NCBI RefSeq assembly: GCF_014698065.1
Contig: NZ_JACJSI010000025.1
Coordinates: 1-64,000, forward strand
Source: Nostoc flagelliforme FACHB-838
GTDB lineage: Bacteria > Cyanobacteriota > Cyanobacteriia > Cyanobacteriales > Nostocaceae
Reading direction: 5' to 3'
DNA length: 64,000 nucleotides
Position 1 is the first letter of the stretch, and each line of letters starts with the position of its first letter. The position numbers and the translations under genes are program-made. Below the pieces are notes generated by a model. The model saw nothing but the letters and a program-made list of their open reading frames with translations, was not told the DNA's origin and ran no database searches. Below are positions 54,076 to 61,937 of this stretch, piece by piece.

Positions 54076-55923
54076 ATGACAAAAGGAACAGAAACTCGTG
54101 TTAAGTCTGAAGCAACGACTCAGCAAAGAATTGTCTATCTCTCTCATCAGTTAGACACTTGGCATCTAGCGAGTACTAAATGGAGTAAGCACAGTTTCCG
54201 TTTCAAGTGCAGCTTGTTAATTCTGCCTGCGGTCTGGATTGTAACTGCCAATGGACTTAGAGCTACAGCCGATATCTCTATACCAAAATCGCCTCAAAAT
54301 AGTAGTTCCCCTGAGTTACAAATAGTACAGGAAACAGAACCTTCCCCAGCAATTGACTCTAATCAACCAGAACCAAAACCCGAATCTTCCCCAGCACCAC
54401 CAGAAACACCACAACGCATTCGGGTTCGCAAAATCCAGGTTGTAGGTAGCACAGTTTTTAATGAAAATGATTTTAATCCAGTTGTCAAACCGTTTGAAGA
54501 ACGGGACTTAACTTTAGAAGAAATCAGACAAGCCGCCGATGCTGTTACCCAGCTTTATCTAAATAAAGGTTATATAAATTCCAGAGCAGTTCCAGACACT
54601 CGACAATCTAGTACCGCCGATGGTGTTGTGGTAATTCAGGTGTTTGAAGGGCGTTTAACAGAGATTAACATCGAAGGGACGCGGCGATTAAACCCATCTT
54701 ATATTCGTAGTCGCATCCAACTAGGTGCTGGTATTCCTCTGAATACTGGTAAACTCGAAGATCAACTGAAGCTGTTGCGACTCGATCCTTTATTTACAAA
54801 TGTAGAAGCGCGTCTGCGTCCAACGGGTAAAGTTGGTCAAAGTATTCTCGTTGTCAGAGTTGAAGAGGCAAACCCTTTAACTGGTAGCTTGGGTGTAGAT
54901 AATTATTCCCCTCCCAGTATTGGGGCGGAAAGATTAGGTATTGGACTGCGATCGCGCAATTTAACCGGCATGGGAGATGAGTTAGCAAGCTCCTATTACC
55001 ACACACTCTCTGGTGGTTCTGATATCTTTGATTTCAACTATCAGGTTCCTGTTAACGCCATGAACGGCAGGGTACAGATTAGAGCTGCATTTTTTCGCAA
55101 CGAAATTACTGAGCCACCCTTTGATGCGTTTGGCTTTCGCGCAAACCAGGATCTTTATGAAATCAATTATCGTCAACCATTGATGCGATCGCCCAGAGAA
55201 GAATTTGCCCTATCTTTAGGATTTACCTACCAAGATGGTCAAACCTTCATTTTCAATAATCGCGCACAACCTTTTGGCATTGGGCCTGATGCCAATGGCG
55301 TTAGCCGCACCAGTGTAATTAAATTTGCTCAAGATTATACTAAGCGCGAACCTCAAGGAGCTTGGTTTTTGCGATCGCAATTTAATTTTGGTGTTGATAT
55401 CTTAGATGCAACTATCAACAATGATCCCATACCTGATGGTCGTTTTTTCAGTTGGTTAGGACAAATACAGCGCGTGCAGCAACTCAATAACGATAACTTG
55501 TTGCTCATCCAAGCAGACTTGCAACTAACACCAGATAGCCTTTTACCTTCGCAGCAATTTGTCATCGGTGGTGGACAATCTGTAAGGGGATATCGCCAAA
55601 ATATCCGTTCTGGAGATAATGGATTTCGGGTAGCGATCGAAGATCGCTTCACAGTGCAACGCGATAAATCTGGAATATCTACAATTCAACTTGCGCCATT
55701 TCTAGACATGGGAGCCGTCTGGAATCAGTCTAATAACCCCAATCAGCTACCCAATCAAACTTTTTTGGTAGGCGCAGGCTTAGGATTCTTGTGGAATCAG
55801 GCATTGGGAATTGATAATCTCTTTTTGCGGCTCGATTATGGATTTCCATTTATCGATCTGAGCGATCGTGGTAATAACGCTCAAGATGATGGCTTTTATT
55901 TTAGCCTTCGCTATCAACCCTAA
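54076..55923 (+). CDS. TpsB/FhaC/ShlB-type outer-membrane transporter
   Basis: 615 aa outer-membrane pore that exports the partner passenger. An unusually long N-terminus (a hydrophobic stretch about 45-65, then a Pro/Ser/Glu linker) precedes two POTRA domains (about 115-275; IRVRKIQVVGSTVFNEND and LTEINIEGTRRLNP). A 16-stranded beta-barrel follows. The conserved loop-6 motif VRGY is at 503-506, and the C-terminus ends in a typical aromatic-rich barrel strand (FYFSLRYQP). It faces the passenger gene across a 208-bp shared promoter region, so the two are a cognate pair. Confidence 0.93.
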   Translation: MTKGTETRVKSEATTQQRIVYLSHQLDTWHLASTKWSKHSFRFKCSLLILPAVWIVTANGLRATADISIPKSPQNSSSPELQIVQETEPSPAIDSNQPEPKPESSPAPPETPQRIRVRKIQVVGSTVFNENDFNPVVKPFEERDLTLEEIRQAADAVTQLYLNKGYINSRAVPDTRQSSTADGVVVIQVFEGRLTEINIEGTRRLNPSYIRSRIQLGAGIPLNTGKLEDQLKLLRLDPLFTNVEARLRPTGKVGQSILVVRVEEANPLTGSLGVDNYSPPSIGAERLGIGLRSRNLTGMGDELASSYYHTLSGGSDIFDFNYQVPVNAMNGRVQIRAAFFRNEITEPPFDAFGFRANQDLYEINYRQPLMRSPREEFALSLGFTYQDGQTFIFNNRAQPFGIGPDANGVSRTSVIKFAQDYTKREPQGAWFLRSQFNFGVDILDATINNDPIPDGRFFSWLGQIQRVQQLNNDNLLLIQADLQLTPDSLLPSQQFVIGGGQSVRGYRQNIRSGDNGFRVAIEDRFTVQRDKSGISTIQLAPFLDMGAVWNQSNNPNQLPNQTFLVGAGLGFLWNQALGIDNLFLRLDYGFPFIDLSDRGNNAQDDGFYFSLRYQP

Positions 55924-56253
55924 CGAAAGATGATGGTAATCATAACTAATCATGCAGATATGATCTTACTTTGAACCGCACTTGATCAAGTAAAATTTAA
56001 TCAGCAAAATGCCATTTGGCTTACTCCTTTTGGTGTTTTCCACTACTAAAATCGCGTTAACTTACTCCTTTTGGTAGATGACATTTTTATTTCAGTATTT
56101 TCACTAGTTAATTACCTGTATTTCTGCTTTATCCTAATGTTGAATTAAAAAATTAGGTTCTCTCTTCAGGAATTTGCATTTTATCCTGTGTATATACACA
56201 AAGAGAGAAATGATAGTTTATAAATTTAATAGAGAATTAAAGAGAGAAAACTT
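55924..56253. other. AT-rich intergenic region
   Basis: 330 bp between the TpsB gene and the small protein. It contains two copies of a TTACTCCTTTTGGT motif (about 56021 and 56061). Otherwise no feature seen. Confidence 0.4.
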
Positions 56254-56508
56254 ATGACACAACCTAACTCGCAAGCAAAAAACAGCTTTCTTTATCCTCG
56301 TAGTCGGTATTATGGTAAATTTCAGCCAGAAAACTTAGTGTTTAATGCCAACCTCCAAGAATTTTCCCAAAAAATTAGTTACATCACTTGTCTAGAAACA
56401 GGGGGGAAGTTGTCTCAGGAAGAGGCTTACCAGCAAATTAAGTCACTTTGGAAAGAGTTGAAACATAGCAAAAAGCAACTGGCTATTGGCGGCGATAGAG
56501 AAATTTAA
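56254..56508 (+). CDS. small cyanobacterial protein, DUF7219-like
   Basis: 84 aa, soluble. FLYPRSRYYGKFQPENLVFNA, then NLQEFSQKISYITCLETGGKLS and a basic end (LWKELKHSKKQLAIGG) match my memory of the cyanobacterial DUF7219 family, whose function is unknown. GAGAGAAAAC precedes the ATG. It stands alone. Confidence 0.82.
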   Translation: MTQPNSQAKNSFLYPRSRYYGKFQPENLVFNANLQEFSQKISYITCLETGGKLSQEEAYQQIKSLWKELKHSKKQLAIGGDREI

Positions 56509-56731
56509 ACTAATTGTAAAGGAGGGAATGGAAATTTTTATTAAATCTATTGCAAAATACTTGAACAGCCAAAGACTTAAATCTTTGGCTAGTAGCAAAA
56601 TTAAGTTTAAAGGGACTAAAACTACTGTCATTAGACGGTTTTAAACGAATTGAGCTATTTGCCAAAAAATAAATTTTTGGGCGGTTTTTCAGTTTTTACA
56701 AGGGGCCTATTCTTGTTGGTTAGATGTCTAG

Positions 56732-57763
56732 TTAATTACCTTCTAGGAAAGTCCAGAAATAGCCATCGGGTGCAATAAAAGAGAAACTCGTCTCGCCAAA
56801 TTCATTACTAATGATGTTTGTAACTTTTTGTGCAGTACTCGCCTTGATGTGATCGCAATACTCCTGTATTCTCTTAACGCGATAGGTATATAAAGACATA
56901 CCCAAGCTACCTGGTTGGGCTGCCTCAAAGCGCGATTCTAAATTAATAGATTCTGGAAATCGAATGATATAAAGTCTACCACTACGTGTAGCCATCAAGT
57001 CAGACTTAGAAGAACGGGGATCATCAAAGGTAGTGACAATAAACTTTTCACCAGGGTTAAGGTCAAAAATATTTTTACCTGCTGGCGAAGATTCATAGCT
57101 AGTTTCCACATCATCACGTACACGCAGCAAACCCAAAACTTCTTCATAAAACTTCAGGGTTTCTTTGCTGTCATCTTGAACGATAATCCCACAATGGGTA
57201 AACTGACTAGTCTTGAGAGGCGCATTATGGTTAACTTGTCCGTAATGCGGTAGTGTATAGCCAAACCGTTGAAACAAAACCTGTCGAGCTAAGGGTTGCA
57301 GCAGCAGCATTTCGCGCACACCAACTGCTGGCTCAATAAAAGGACGGCTTTTTCTCTCTTTGTTGTAGATGACTTCCCAATAAGGGATAGAGTATCTGAT
57401 AGGGAAACCTGCTGCCTTTGCGTCCTCTATATGATTTAAAATATTCAAGACATCCGCAGTTAAGCTTGTCGCCCAGCGATTTCCCTTAATTTTCATTGAT
57501 GCTGTTCCCAAACCTTCATGGGTGGGGTTTTGCCAAACCATCAGCCGAATCAAACCATGATCTGCATTTTGGTGGTAGAGACGGATTGAGCGTAAAGACG
57601 AATTCACTCCATATAATTGATGGGCTACATCTGCGGTTAATTCACCCACTTCACCAATGCGATAGCCAAATTGCTCCCAATACTGAATTGCAGAAATTGG
57701 CTCCGAGATGCCGATACAGACTTCATAAATACCTTCAATTGCCGTTTGTTGTTCTTGAGTCAT
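56732..57763 (-). CDS. VOC-fold (glyoxalase/dioxygenase-like) protein
   Basis: 343 aa with two VOC (vicinal oxygen chelate) repeats. The first spans about 10-110, the second about 185-340 (FTHCGIIVQDDSKETLKFYEEVLGLLRVRDD and SFSFIAPDGYFWTFLEG). The metal-binding His and Glu of each repeat are plausible but not certain. The closest general relatives are ring-cleaving dioxygenases and glyoxalase-like proteins; no substrate is evident. It is monocistronic and convergent with the DUF7219-like gene. Confidence 0.85.
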   Translation of the reverse strand: MTQEQQTAIEGIYEVCIGISEPISAIQYWEQFGYRIGEVGELTADVAHQLYGVNSSLRSIRLYHQNADHGLIRLMVWQNPTHEGLGTASMKIKGNRWATSLTADVLNILNHIEDAKAAGFPIRYSIPYWEVIYNKERKSRPFIEPAVGVREMLLLQPLARQVLFQRFGYTLPHYGQVNHNAPLKTSQFTHCGIIVQDDSKETLKFYEEVLGLLRVRDDVETSYESSPAGKNIFDLNPGEKFIVTTFDDPRSSKSDLMATRSGRLYIIRFPESINLESRFEAAQPGSLGMSLYTYRVKRIQEYCDHIKASTAQKVTNIISNEFGETSFSFIAPDGYFWTFLEGN

Positions 57764-57795
57764 ATTAATTTTAGATTTTAGATTTTACATTTCCT

Positions 57796-57845
57796 CATTC
57801 CCATGCTCCGCGTGGGAATGCATTCATTGAGTCTCTGACTCAATA
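57796..57845. repeat. REP-like palindromes CATTCCCA/TGGGAATG and GAGTC/GACTC
   Basis: Two adjacent hairpins, CATTCCCA-N9-TGGGAATG and GAGTCTCTGACTC, of the type widely dispersed in Nostoc genomes. A related TTTCCAG-based hairpin lies downstream of psaB (about 39390). Confidence 0.7.
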
Positions 57846-57935
57846 TATTACTTGCAGAGCATGAGAAAGAGAGAAAAGAAAGTATTTACAAGAATCCGAA
57901 AAGCAACAACTTTATTTTGTAGCTTATGATGTACC

Positions 57936-58046
57936 CAATACTTTTCGGATAAACTCAATAATCTATCTTTTGGTCTGGGAAAAGATTAAAGGGCGAAGGG
58001 TGAAAGGTAAATTCAAACCCTTTCCCCCAAAACCCGAAAAGTACTG
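57936..58046. mobile_element. 111-bp miniature inverted-repeat element with 10-bp target duplication
   Basis: Left end CAATACTTTTCGG (57936-57948) and right end CCGAAAAGTACTG (58034-58046) are 13-bp inverted repeats with one mismatch. The decamer ATGATGTACC flanks both sides (57926-57935 and 58047-58056) as a perfect direct repeat. The 85-bp interior is non-coding. This is the signature of a MITE mobilised by a transposase that duplicates about 10 bp. Confidence 0.85.
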
Positions 58047-58137
58047 ATGATGTACCTACAAAAGTGAGATGTCTAAGATTTTTTTGATTGCACATCATCA
58101 GCGATCGCCATAAACTTTTTTTAACAGGAGTTAAGCT

Positions 58138-58761
58138 ATGACGCAGCGACTGACTCAAGAGCAATTATCACAAATAGTCACAGAAGTAGAAAGTCTGCAA
58201 GTGCGTCGAGAAGCGGAACTAGATCAACAGCAGGTTAGAGAAATTTTACAGGAGTTAAATTTACCACCTGAGTTACTAGATGAAGCGCTGATTCAATTAA
58301 ATCGCCGTCAAGCGCTAGAGGTACAACAACGCCGGAATCGATGGATTACTTCTGGAGTTGTGGCAGTCTTAGTGATAGTGAGTGCATCTACAATATTTTT
58401 CATGCAGCAGCAGAATTCTGCACTTGACCGTGTTTCTGCTCAACAAGACCGCATCACGTTAATACAAGATAATGGCGGCGACTTAAAGACAATTTCCCGC
58501 CAAACCAATGCAGAAGTGTTGTACCGTGTCACCTTAAAAGATGCACCCTTGGGTAAAAAGCTGGCTCTCTCTTGTAATTGGATTGACCCAAGTGGTCAAA
58601 TTGTCAAGCAAAACAACTATCAAACCCGCGAGATTAATACTTCTGTCTGGGATACCCAGTGTCGTTATACTATTAACCCGGCTGCAACTGTTGGTAATTG
58701 GAAAGTGCAGATGTTCTTGGAAGGTCGGCAGATTAGTGATGAAACCTTTGAAGTTAAATAG
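58138..58761 (+). CDS. single-span membrane protein, DUF3859-like C-terminus
   Basis: 207 aa. A helical, Gln/Glu-rich cytoplasmic part (about 1-65; repeated LQxLNLPPELLDEALIQLNRR) leads to one membrane helix (about 70-90). A beta-sandwich-like domain follows and ends GNWKVQMFLEGRQISDETFEV, which resembles DUF3859 sequences as I recall them. AGGAG precedes the ATG. Its stop is five bases before the next start, so it is the first gene of a tight operon with the AsnB-like and LysA-like genes. Confidence 0.82.
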   Translation: MTQRLTQEQLSQIVTEVESLQVRREAELDQQQVREILQELNLPPELLDEALIQLNRRQALEVQQRRNRWITSGVVAVLVIVSASTIFFMQQQNSALDRVSAQQDRITLIQDNGGDLKTISRQTNAEVLYRVTLKDAPLGKKLALSCNWIDPSGQIVKQNNYQTREINTSVWDTQCRYTINPAATVGNWKVQMFLEGRQISDETFEVK

Positions 58762-58766
58762 TTCAG

Positions 58767-60608
58767 ATGGGTAACATCCCGCATCATTTTCTTGGTTATT
58801 GGGGTTACGGCGCTCAACACGAGTTAGAAGCGCTGTTAACTAGTGTCGTGGAAAACCTCTCTCCAAACCTCTCCCCTAAAAGGGGAGAGGCTTTGAATTT
58901 TCCCCCTTCCCGCATCGGGAAGGGGGTTAGGGGGTTAGGTCTGAAAAGTCAGTTTTCTGCACAGGAAAATTATTCTCCTCCCATCTGGAATGTTGTTTAT
59001 ATAGGACTTAATGCAAATTCCCCACCGCAACAAAATCAAATTGCTGCTATCTCCGCATCAGGATTATTAACTTCACCCGATGCTTGGGTAAGTCTCCAGG
59101 AAAACAATTGCCTAATTTTGGGAAGAGAACCTTTCGGTAAAGTGCCTTTGTATTGGACTGTGCAGGGACAAGTAATCTGGTTTGCATCCCAAATGCAACT
59201 ACTCTTACCGATTTTACAACAATCAGAAGTTAGCATTCCTGGGTTATATGGCTATAGCTGTTTTTCTTACGTTCCAACACCTTTAACCCCAGTTAATGGA
59301 GTGTTTGCAGTGACGGCGGGGACTGAATTAGTTTGGCAGAGCGATCGCCAATCAGGTATTCTGCGATCGCCTGAATCTAAAAATATCCATTCGTGGCGAG
59401 AAGCGCCAGAACAGTTAACAGATGAAGCTACAGCAATTACCGAATTGCAAACTCTCCTCAAAGACTCCATTGGGCGACATATTGCCGATTTAAAGGATGA
59501 GCCTGTTGGGGTGTTTCTCTCTGGTGGACTCGATTCTTCGGTAGTGGCGGCACTGCTGGTACAAGCAGGGGTGAAAGTCCGCGCCTACACTCTAGATTTC
59601 GCTGATGCAGGGATTCCAGAATATCCATACTCTGAACAAGTCGCCCAGTTCCTTAAAATTCCGCTGATTAAAGTTGCAGCAAACCCAAGTTCAATCAAAA
59701 ACGCCCTAATTCCTACTGTGCAAGCATTGGATTTGCCTTTTGGAGATGGGGTGTGTGTGCCGTTGTATCTCCTATCTGAGAGGGCGAGTCAAGAAACTCA
59801 GGTAATCTTTAACGGTGAAGGTGGAGATCAATTGTTTGCTGGTTGGACGAACAAACCTTTAATTGCCGCAGGTGTTTATCAAGCAGAAAATCCCGCCGGA
59901 CAGGAAACTTTTATCCAGCAATATCTCCGCACCTTTCACCGTCTTGGAGGATATGAATCTCAAGTTTATCAGCCAGAAATATATGCACAGATCCAAAATT
60001 TGCATCCTGAAGATTGGTTGTTAACATCTCTTGATCGCAATGAGTGTCCATCTTTGCTGCATCGCCTTCGCCGTGCTAGTTTGATGCTCAAAGGGGCGCA
60101 AAATATCCATCCTCGTGCAACTGCATTGGGGTTTGCTCATAAATTGTGGGTGCGATCGCCTTTTTGTGACTTACCTTTAGCTGAGTGGACATTCCGCCTA
60201 TCTGGAGAACTCTGTTTGCAAGGAGCCTGTGAAAAATATATCCTCAAACGGGCTGTAGAAAATTGGCTTCCGCCCGAAATTGTCTGGCGACAAAAGCGGG
60301 GTATGGGGGTTCCCTTAACTTCTTGGTGTTTAAATGATTTTTGGCATCAGCTCGGCATTTGGCTCAATCCAGAAAGACTTCGCGCTCACAATCATTTTTA
60401 TCCTCACATTGCGGCACAAATTGTTGAAGGCAAACTAGGAGCAGCTATTCAAGGACGGCGAATTGGTGAGACTCTCTGGTTACTGATTATGTGGCAACTT
60501 TGGCGATCGCATGTTTTAAATGAAGAACTAAGTAAACAGTCTTGGGATCATCCTTTTTGGTTACATCGTTGGCTATGGATAAATTACAAAATAATTCGTA
60601 ATTCGTAA
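58767..60608 (+). CDS. asparagine-synthetase-like protein lacking the glutaminase cysteine
   Basis: 613 aa. The C-terminal half is an AsnB-type synthetase with PP-loop SGGLDSS (252-258) and a later GEGGDQLFAG. The N-terminal half resembles a class II amidotransferase fold (LILGREPFGKVPLYW), but the protein begins GNIPHHFLGYWGYG, with no Cys2 where active enzymes start MCGI. So it should not hydrolyse glutamine and may join an amine directly to an adenylated acid, as beta-lactam synthetase and lasso-peptide cyclases do. About 30 residues (30-59) are encoded by an interspersed repeat. It sits between the membrane protein (5-bp gap) and the LysA-like gene (25-bp gap). Confidence 0.88.
   Translation: MGNIPHHFLGYWGYGAQHELEALLTSVVENLSPNLSPKRGEALNFPPSRIGKGVRGLGLKSQFSAQENYSPPIWNVVYIGLNANSPPQQNQIAAISASGLLTSPDAWVSLQENNCLILGREPFGKVPLYWTVQGQVIWFASQMQLLLPILQQSEVSIPGLYGYSCFSYVPTPLTPVNGVFAVTAGTELVWQSDRQSGILRSPESKNIHSWREAPEQLTDEATAITELQTLLKDSIGRHIADLKDEPVGVFLSGGLDSSVVAALLVQAGVKVRAYTLDFADAGIPEYPYSEQVAQFLKIPLIKVAANPSSIKNALIPTVQALDLPFGDGVCVPLYLLSERASQETQVIFNGEGGDQLFAGWTNKPLIAAGVYQAENPAGQETFIQQYLRTFHRLGGYESQVYQPEIYAQIQNLHPEDWLLTSLDRNECPSLLHRLRRASLMLKGAQNIHPRATALGFAHKLWVRSPFCDLPLAEWTFRLSGELCLQGACEKYILKRAVENWLPPEIVWRQKRGMGVPLTSWCLNDFWHQLGIWLNPERLRAHNHFYPHIAAQIVEGKLGAAIQGRRIGETLWLLIMWQLWRSHVLNEELSKQSWDHPFWLHRWLWINYKIIRNS
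58854..58943 (+). repeat. G/C-block interspersed repeat inserted in frame in the AsnB-like gene
   Basis: AACCTCTCCCCTAAAAGGGG-type hairpin followed by CCCCCTTCCCGCATCGGGAAGGGGG and GTTAGGGGGTTAGGTCTG. These are blocks of a repeat usually found between genes. Here about 90 bp, a multiple of three, is translated as residues 30-59 (SPNLSPKRGEALNF...). Confidence 0.8.
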
Positions 60609-60633
60609 TTTACTGTATCAGTATTTTTAGTAA

Positions 60634-61863
60634 ATGGTATCAAATAATTTAATTCAAAATCGTCTTAATCCCCCATTCTCCAGGGAACTTGCTCAGGAGT
60701 TACTGAATAACTACGGTTCTCCGCTTTATGTTTATAATGGCGATCGCTTGGGCAAAACTATTGAGCGCATTACCAAAGCAGTCAGCTATCGGCACACACA
60801 ATTTCGCTTTGCTAGTGTTACTAATGGCAACATTGCGCTGTTAAAAATTTTCCGTTCATTTGGGTGGGGACTTCACGCTAATACTCCAGGAGATATTTAT
60901 TTAGGATTGCAAGCTGGTTTCGAGCCTAGTCAGATTGTTTATAGCGGCAGTAATTTAAATCAGGCTGAGATGCTACAAGTGCTGAATTGGGGAATTATAA
61001 CTCTCAATTTTGATAGCCTTGCTCAGTTACAATTGTGCTGCGAAGTTATCCCCAAAGGCACAGAAAAAAACATTCGGCTGGGTTTACGCCTTAATTTGCC
61101 GGAAATTACCGGAGATAGCCGCATTGGTGTGCGTCCAGAGGAATTTGGTGATGCGATCGCTTTAACTGGTGAGGTGGGATTAAAGCTGAGTGGTTTACAC
61201 TTCTATCGAGGAACGGGAACTAACGCTACAGCAGCTTTTACTGAGGTGATTGATACAGTGATTGCCACAGCACAACAGTTACCAGATTGGGAATATTTAG
61301 ATTTTGGCGGTGGTTTTGGCTATCCTTATCATCACAACAAAACAGCCTTTGACTGGGAAATATTTGGGGCTGAGTTGAGCGAAAGAATTACTCGTTTAGG
61401 ACGAGAAATTGATTTGGTGATTGAGCCGGGACGAAGTGCGATCGCTGGATGTGCCACGTTGCTGGCTCAAGTTGTTTCTGTAAAATGGCAAGGAGAAAAA
61501 CAGATTGTCGGAGTTGATACCACTGTTGCTAATCTTTCAGTACCCTCAGTACACGGCGGCTACAGAGAAATCGTCACTTGGAAGCAAGCAGACAATCCAT
61601 TCACAACAGATATTTGTGGGAACACCACCTATTCACGAGATTATCTGGGGAAAAATTGCCAACTCCCGGCATTAGAAATTGGTGATATCGTTGCCATTTT
61701 AGATGTCGGTGCTTATGGTTATGCTATGTCGTCTCACTTTTTACACCGCCCCAAACCTGCGGAAGTCTTACTAGAAAGTGACACACATCGCTTGATTCGC
61801 CAACGAGAAGACTATAGTGTTTTACTAACAAATCAGATGCTTGATAGTTCCCCCCTTTTTTAA
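60634..61863 (+). CDS. diaminopimelate-decarboxylase-like protein lacking the PLP lysine
   Basis: 409 aa fold-type III PLP enzyme family. The N-terminal GSPLYVYNGDRL, the central DFGGGFGYPY, the EPGRSAIAGCATLL and the C-terminal DVGAYGYAM motifs are typical of LysA. The PLP-lysine segment, normally YAVKAN, reads FASVTN: Val62 replaces the lysine. The C-terminal GxxC(E/S)xxD block is ICGNTTYSRD. It therefore probably cannot form the internal aldimine and may bind a ligand or act in an unusual way. The last residues and the stop come from an interspersed repeat (61849-61881). It follows the AsnB-like gene by 25 bp. Confidence 0.9.
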   Translation: MVSNNLIQNRLNPPFSRELAQELLNNYGSPLYVYNGDRLGKTIERITKAVSYRHTQFRFASVTNGNIALLKIFRSFGWGLHANTPGDIYLGLQAGFEPSQIVYSGSNLNQAEMLQVLNWGIITLNFDSLAQLQLCCEVIPKGTEKNIRLGLRLNLPEITGDSRIGVRPEEFGDAIALTGEVGLKLSGLHFYRGTGTNATAAFTEVIDTVIATAQQLPDWEYLDFGGGFGYPYHHNKTAFDWEIFGAELSERITRLGREIDLVIEPGRSAIAGCATLLAQVVSVKWQGEKQIVGVDTTVANLSVPSVHGGYREIVTWKQADNPFTTDICGNTTYSRDYLGKNCQLPALEIGDIVAILDVGAYGYAMSSHFLHRPKPAEVLLESDTHRLIRQREDYSVLLTNQMLDSSPLF

Positions 61864-61881
61864 GGGGGGTTAGGGGGGATC
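61849..61881. repeat. CCCCCCTTTTTTAAGGGGGG repeat covering a stop codon
   Basis: A palindrome followed by TTAGGGGGGATC, of the same G-rich family as 27091-27168. It supplies the last codons (SPLF) and the TAA of the LysA-like gene, so the original C-terminus was probably replaced. Confidence 0.75.
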
Positions 61882-61937
61882 AAGTCTGATCTGAACCAGA
61901 TTGACTAACAATTAATAACTAACATAAAACAATCATT

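Larger units (their letters stand above)
57764..58137. other. intergenic region of mobile and REP-like elements
   Basis: 374 bp. It holds the CATTCCCA/TGGGAATG palindrome with GAGTC/GACTC hairpin (57796-57845) and the miniature element 57936-58046, then the promoter and the AGGAG ribosome-binding site of the next operon. No gene. Confidence 0.5.
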
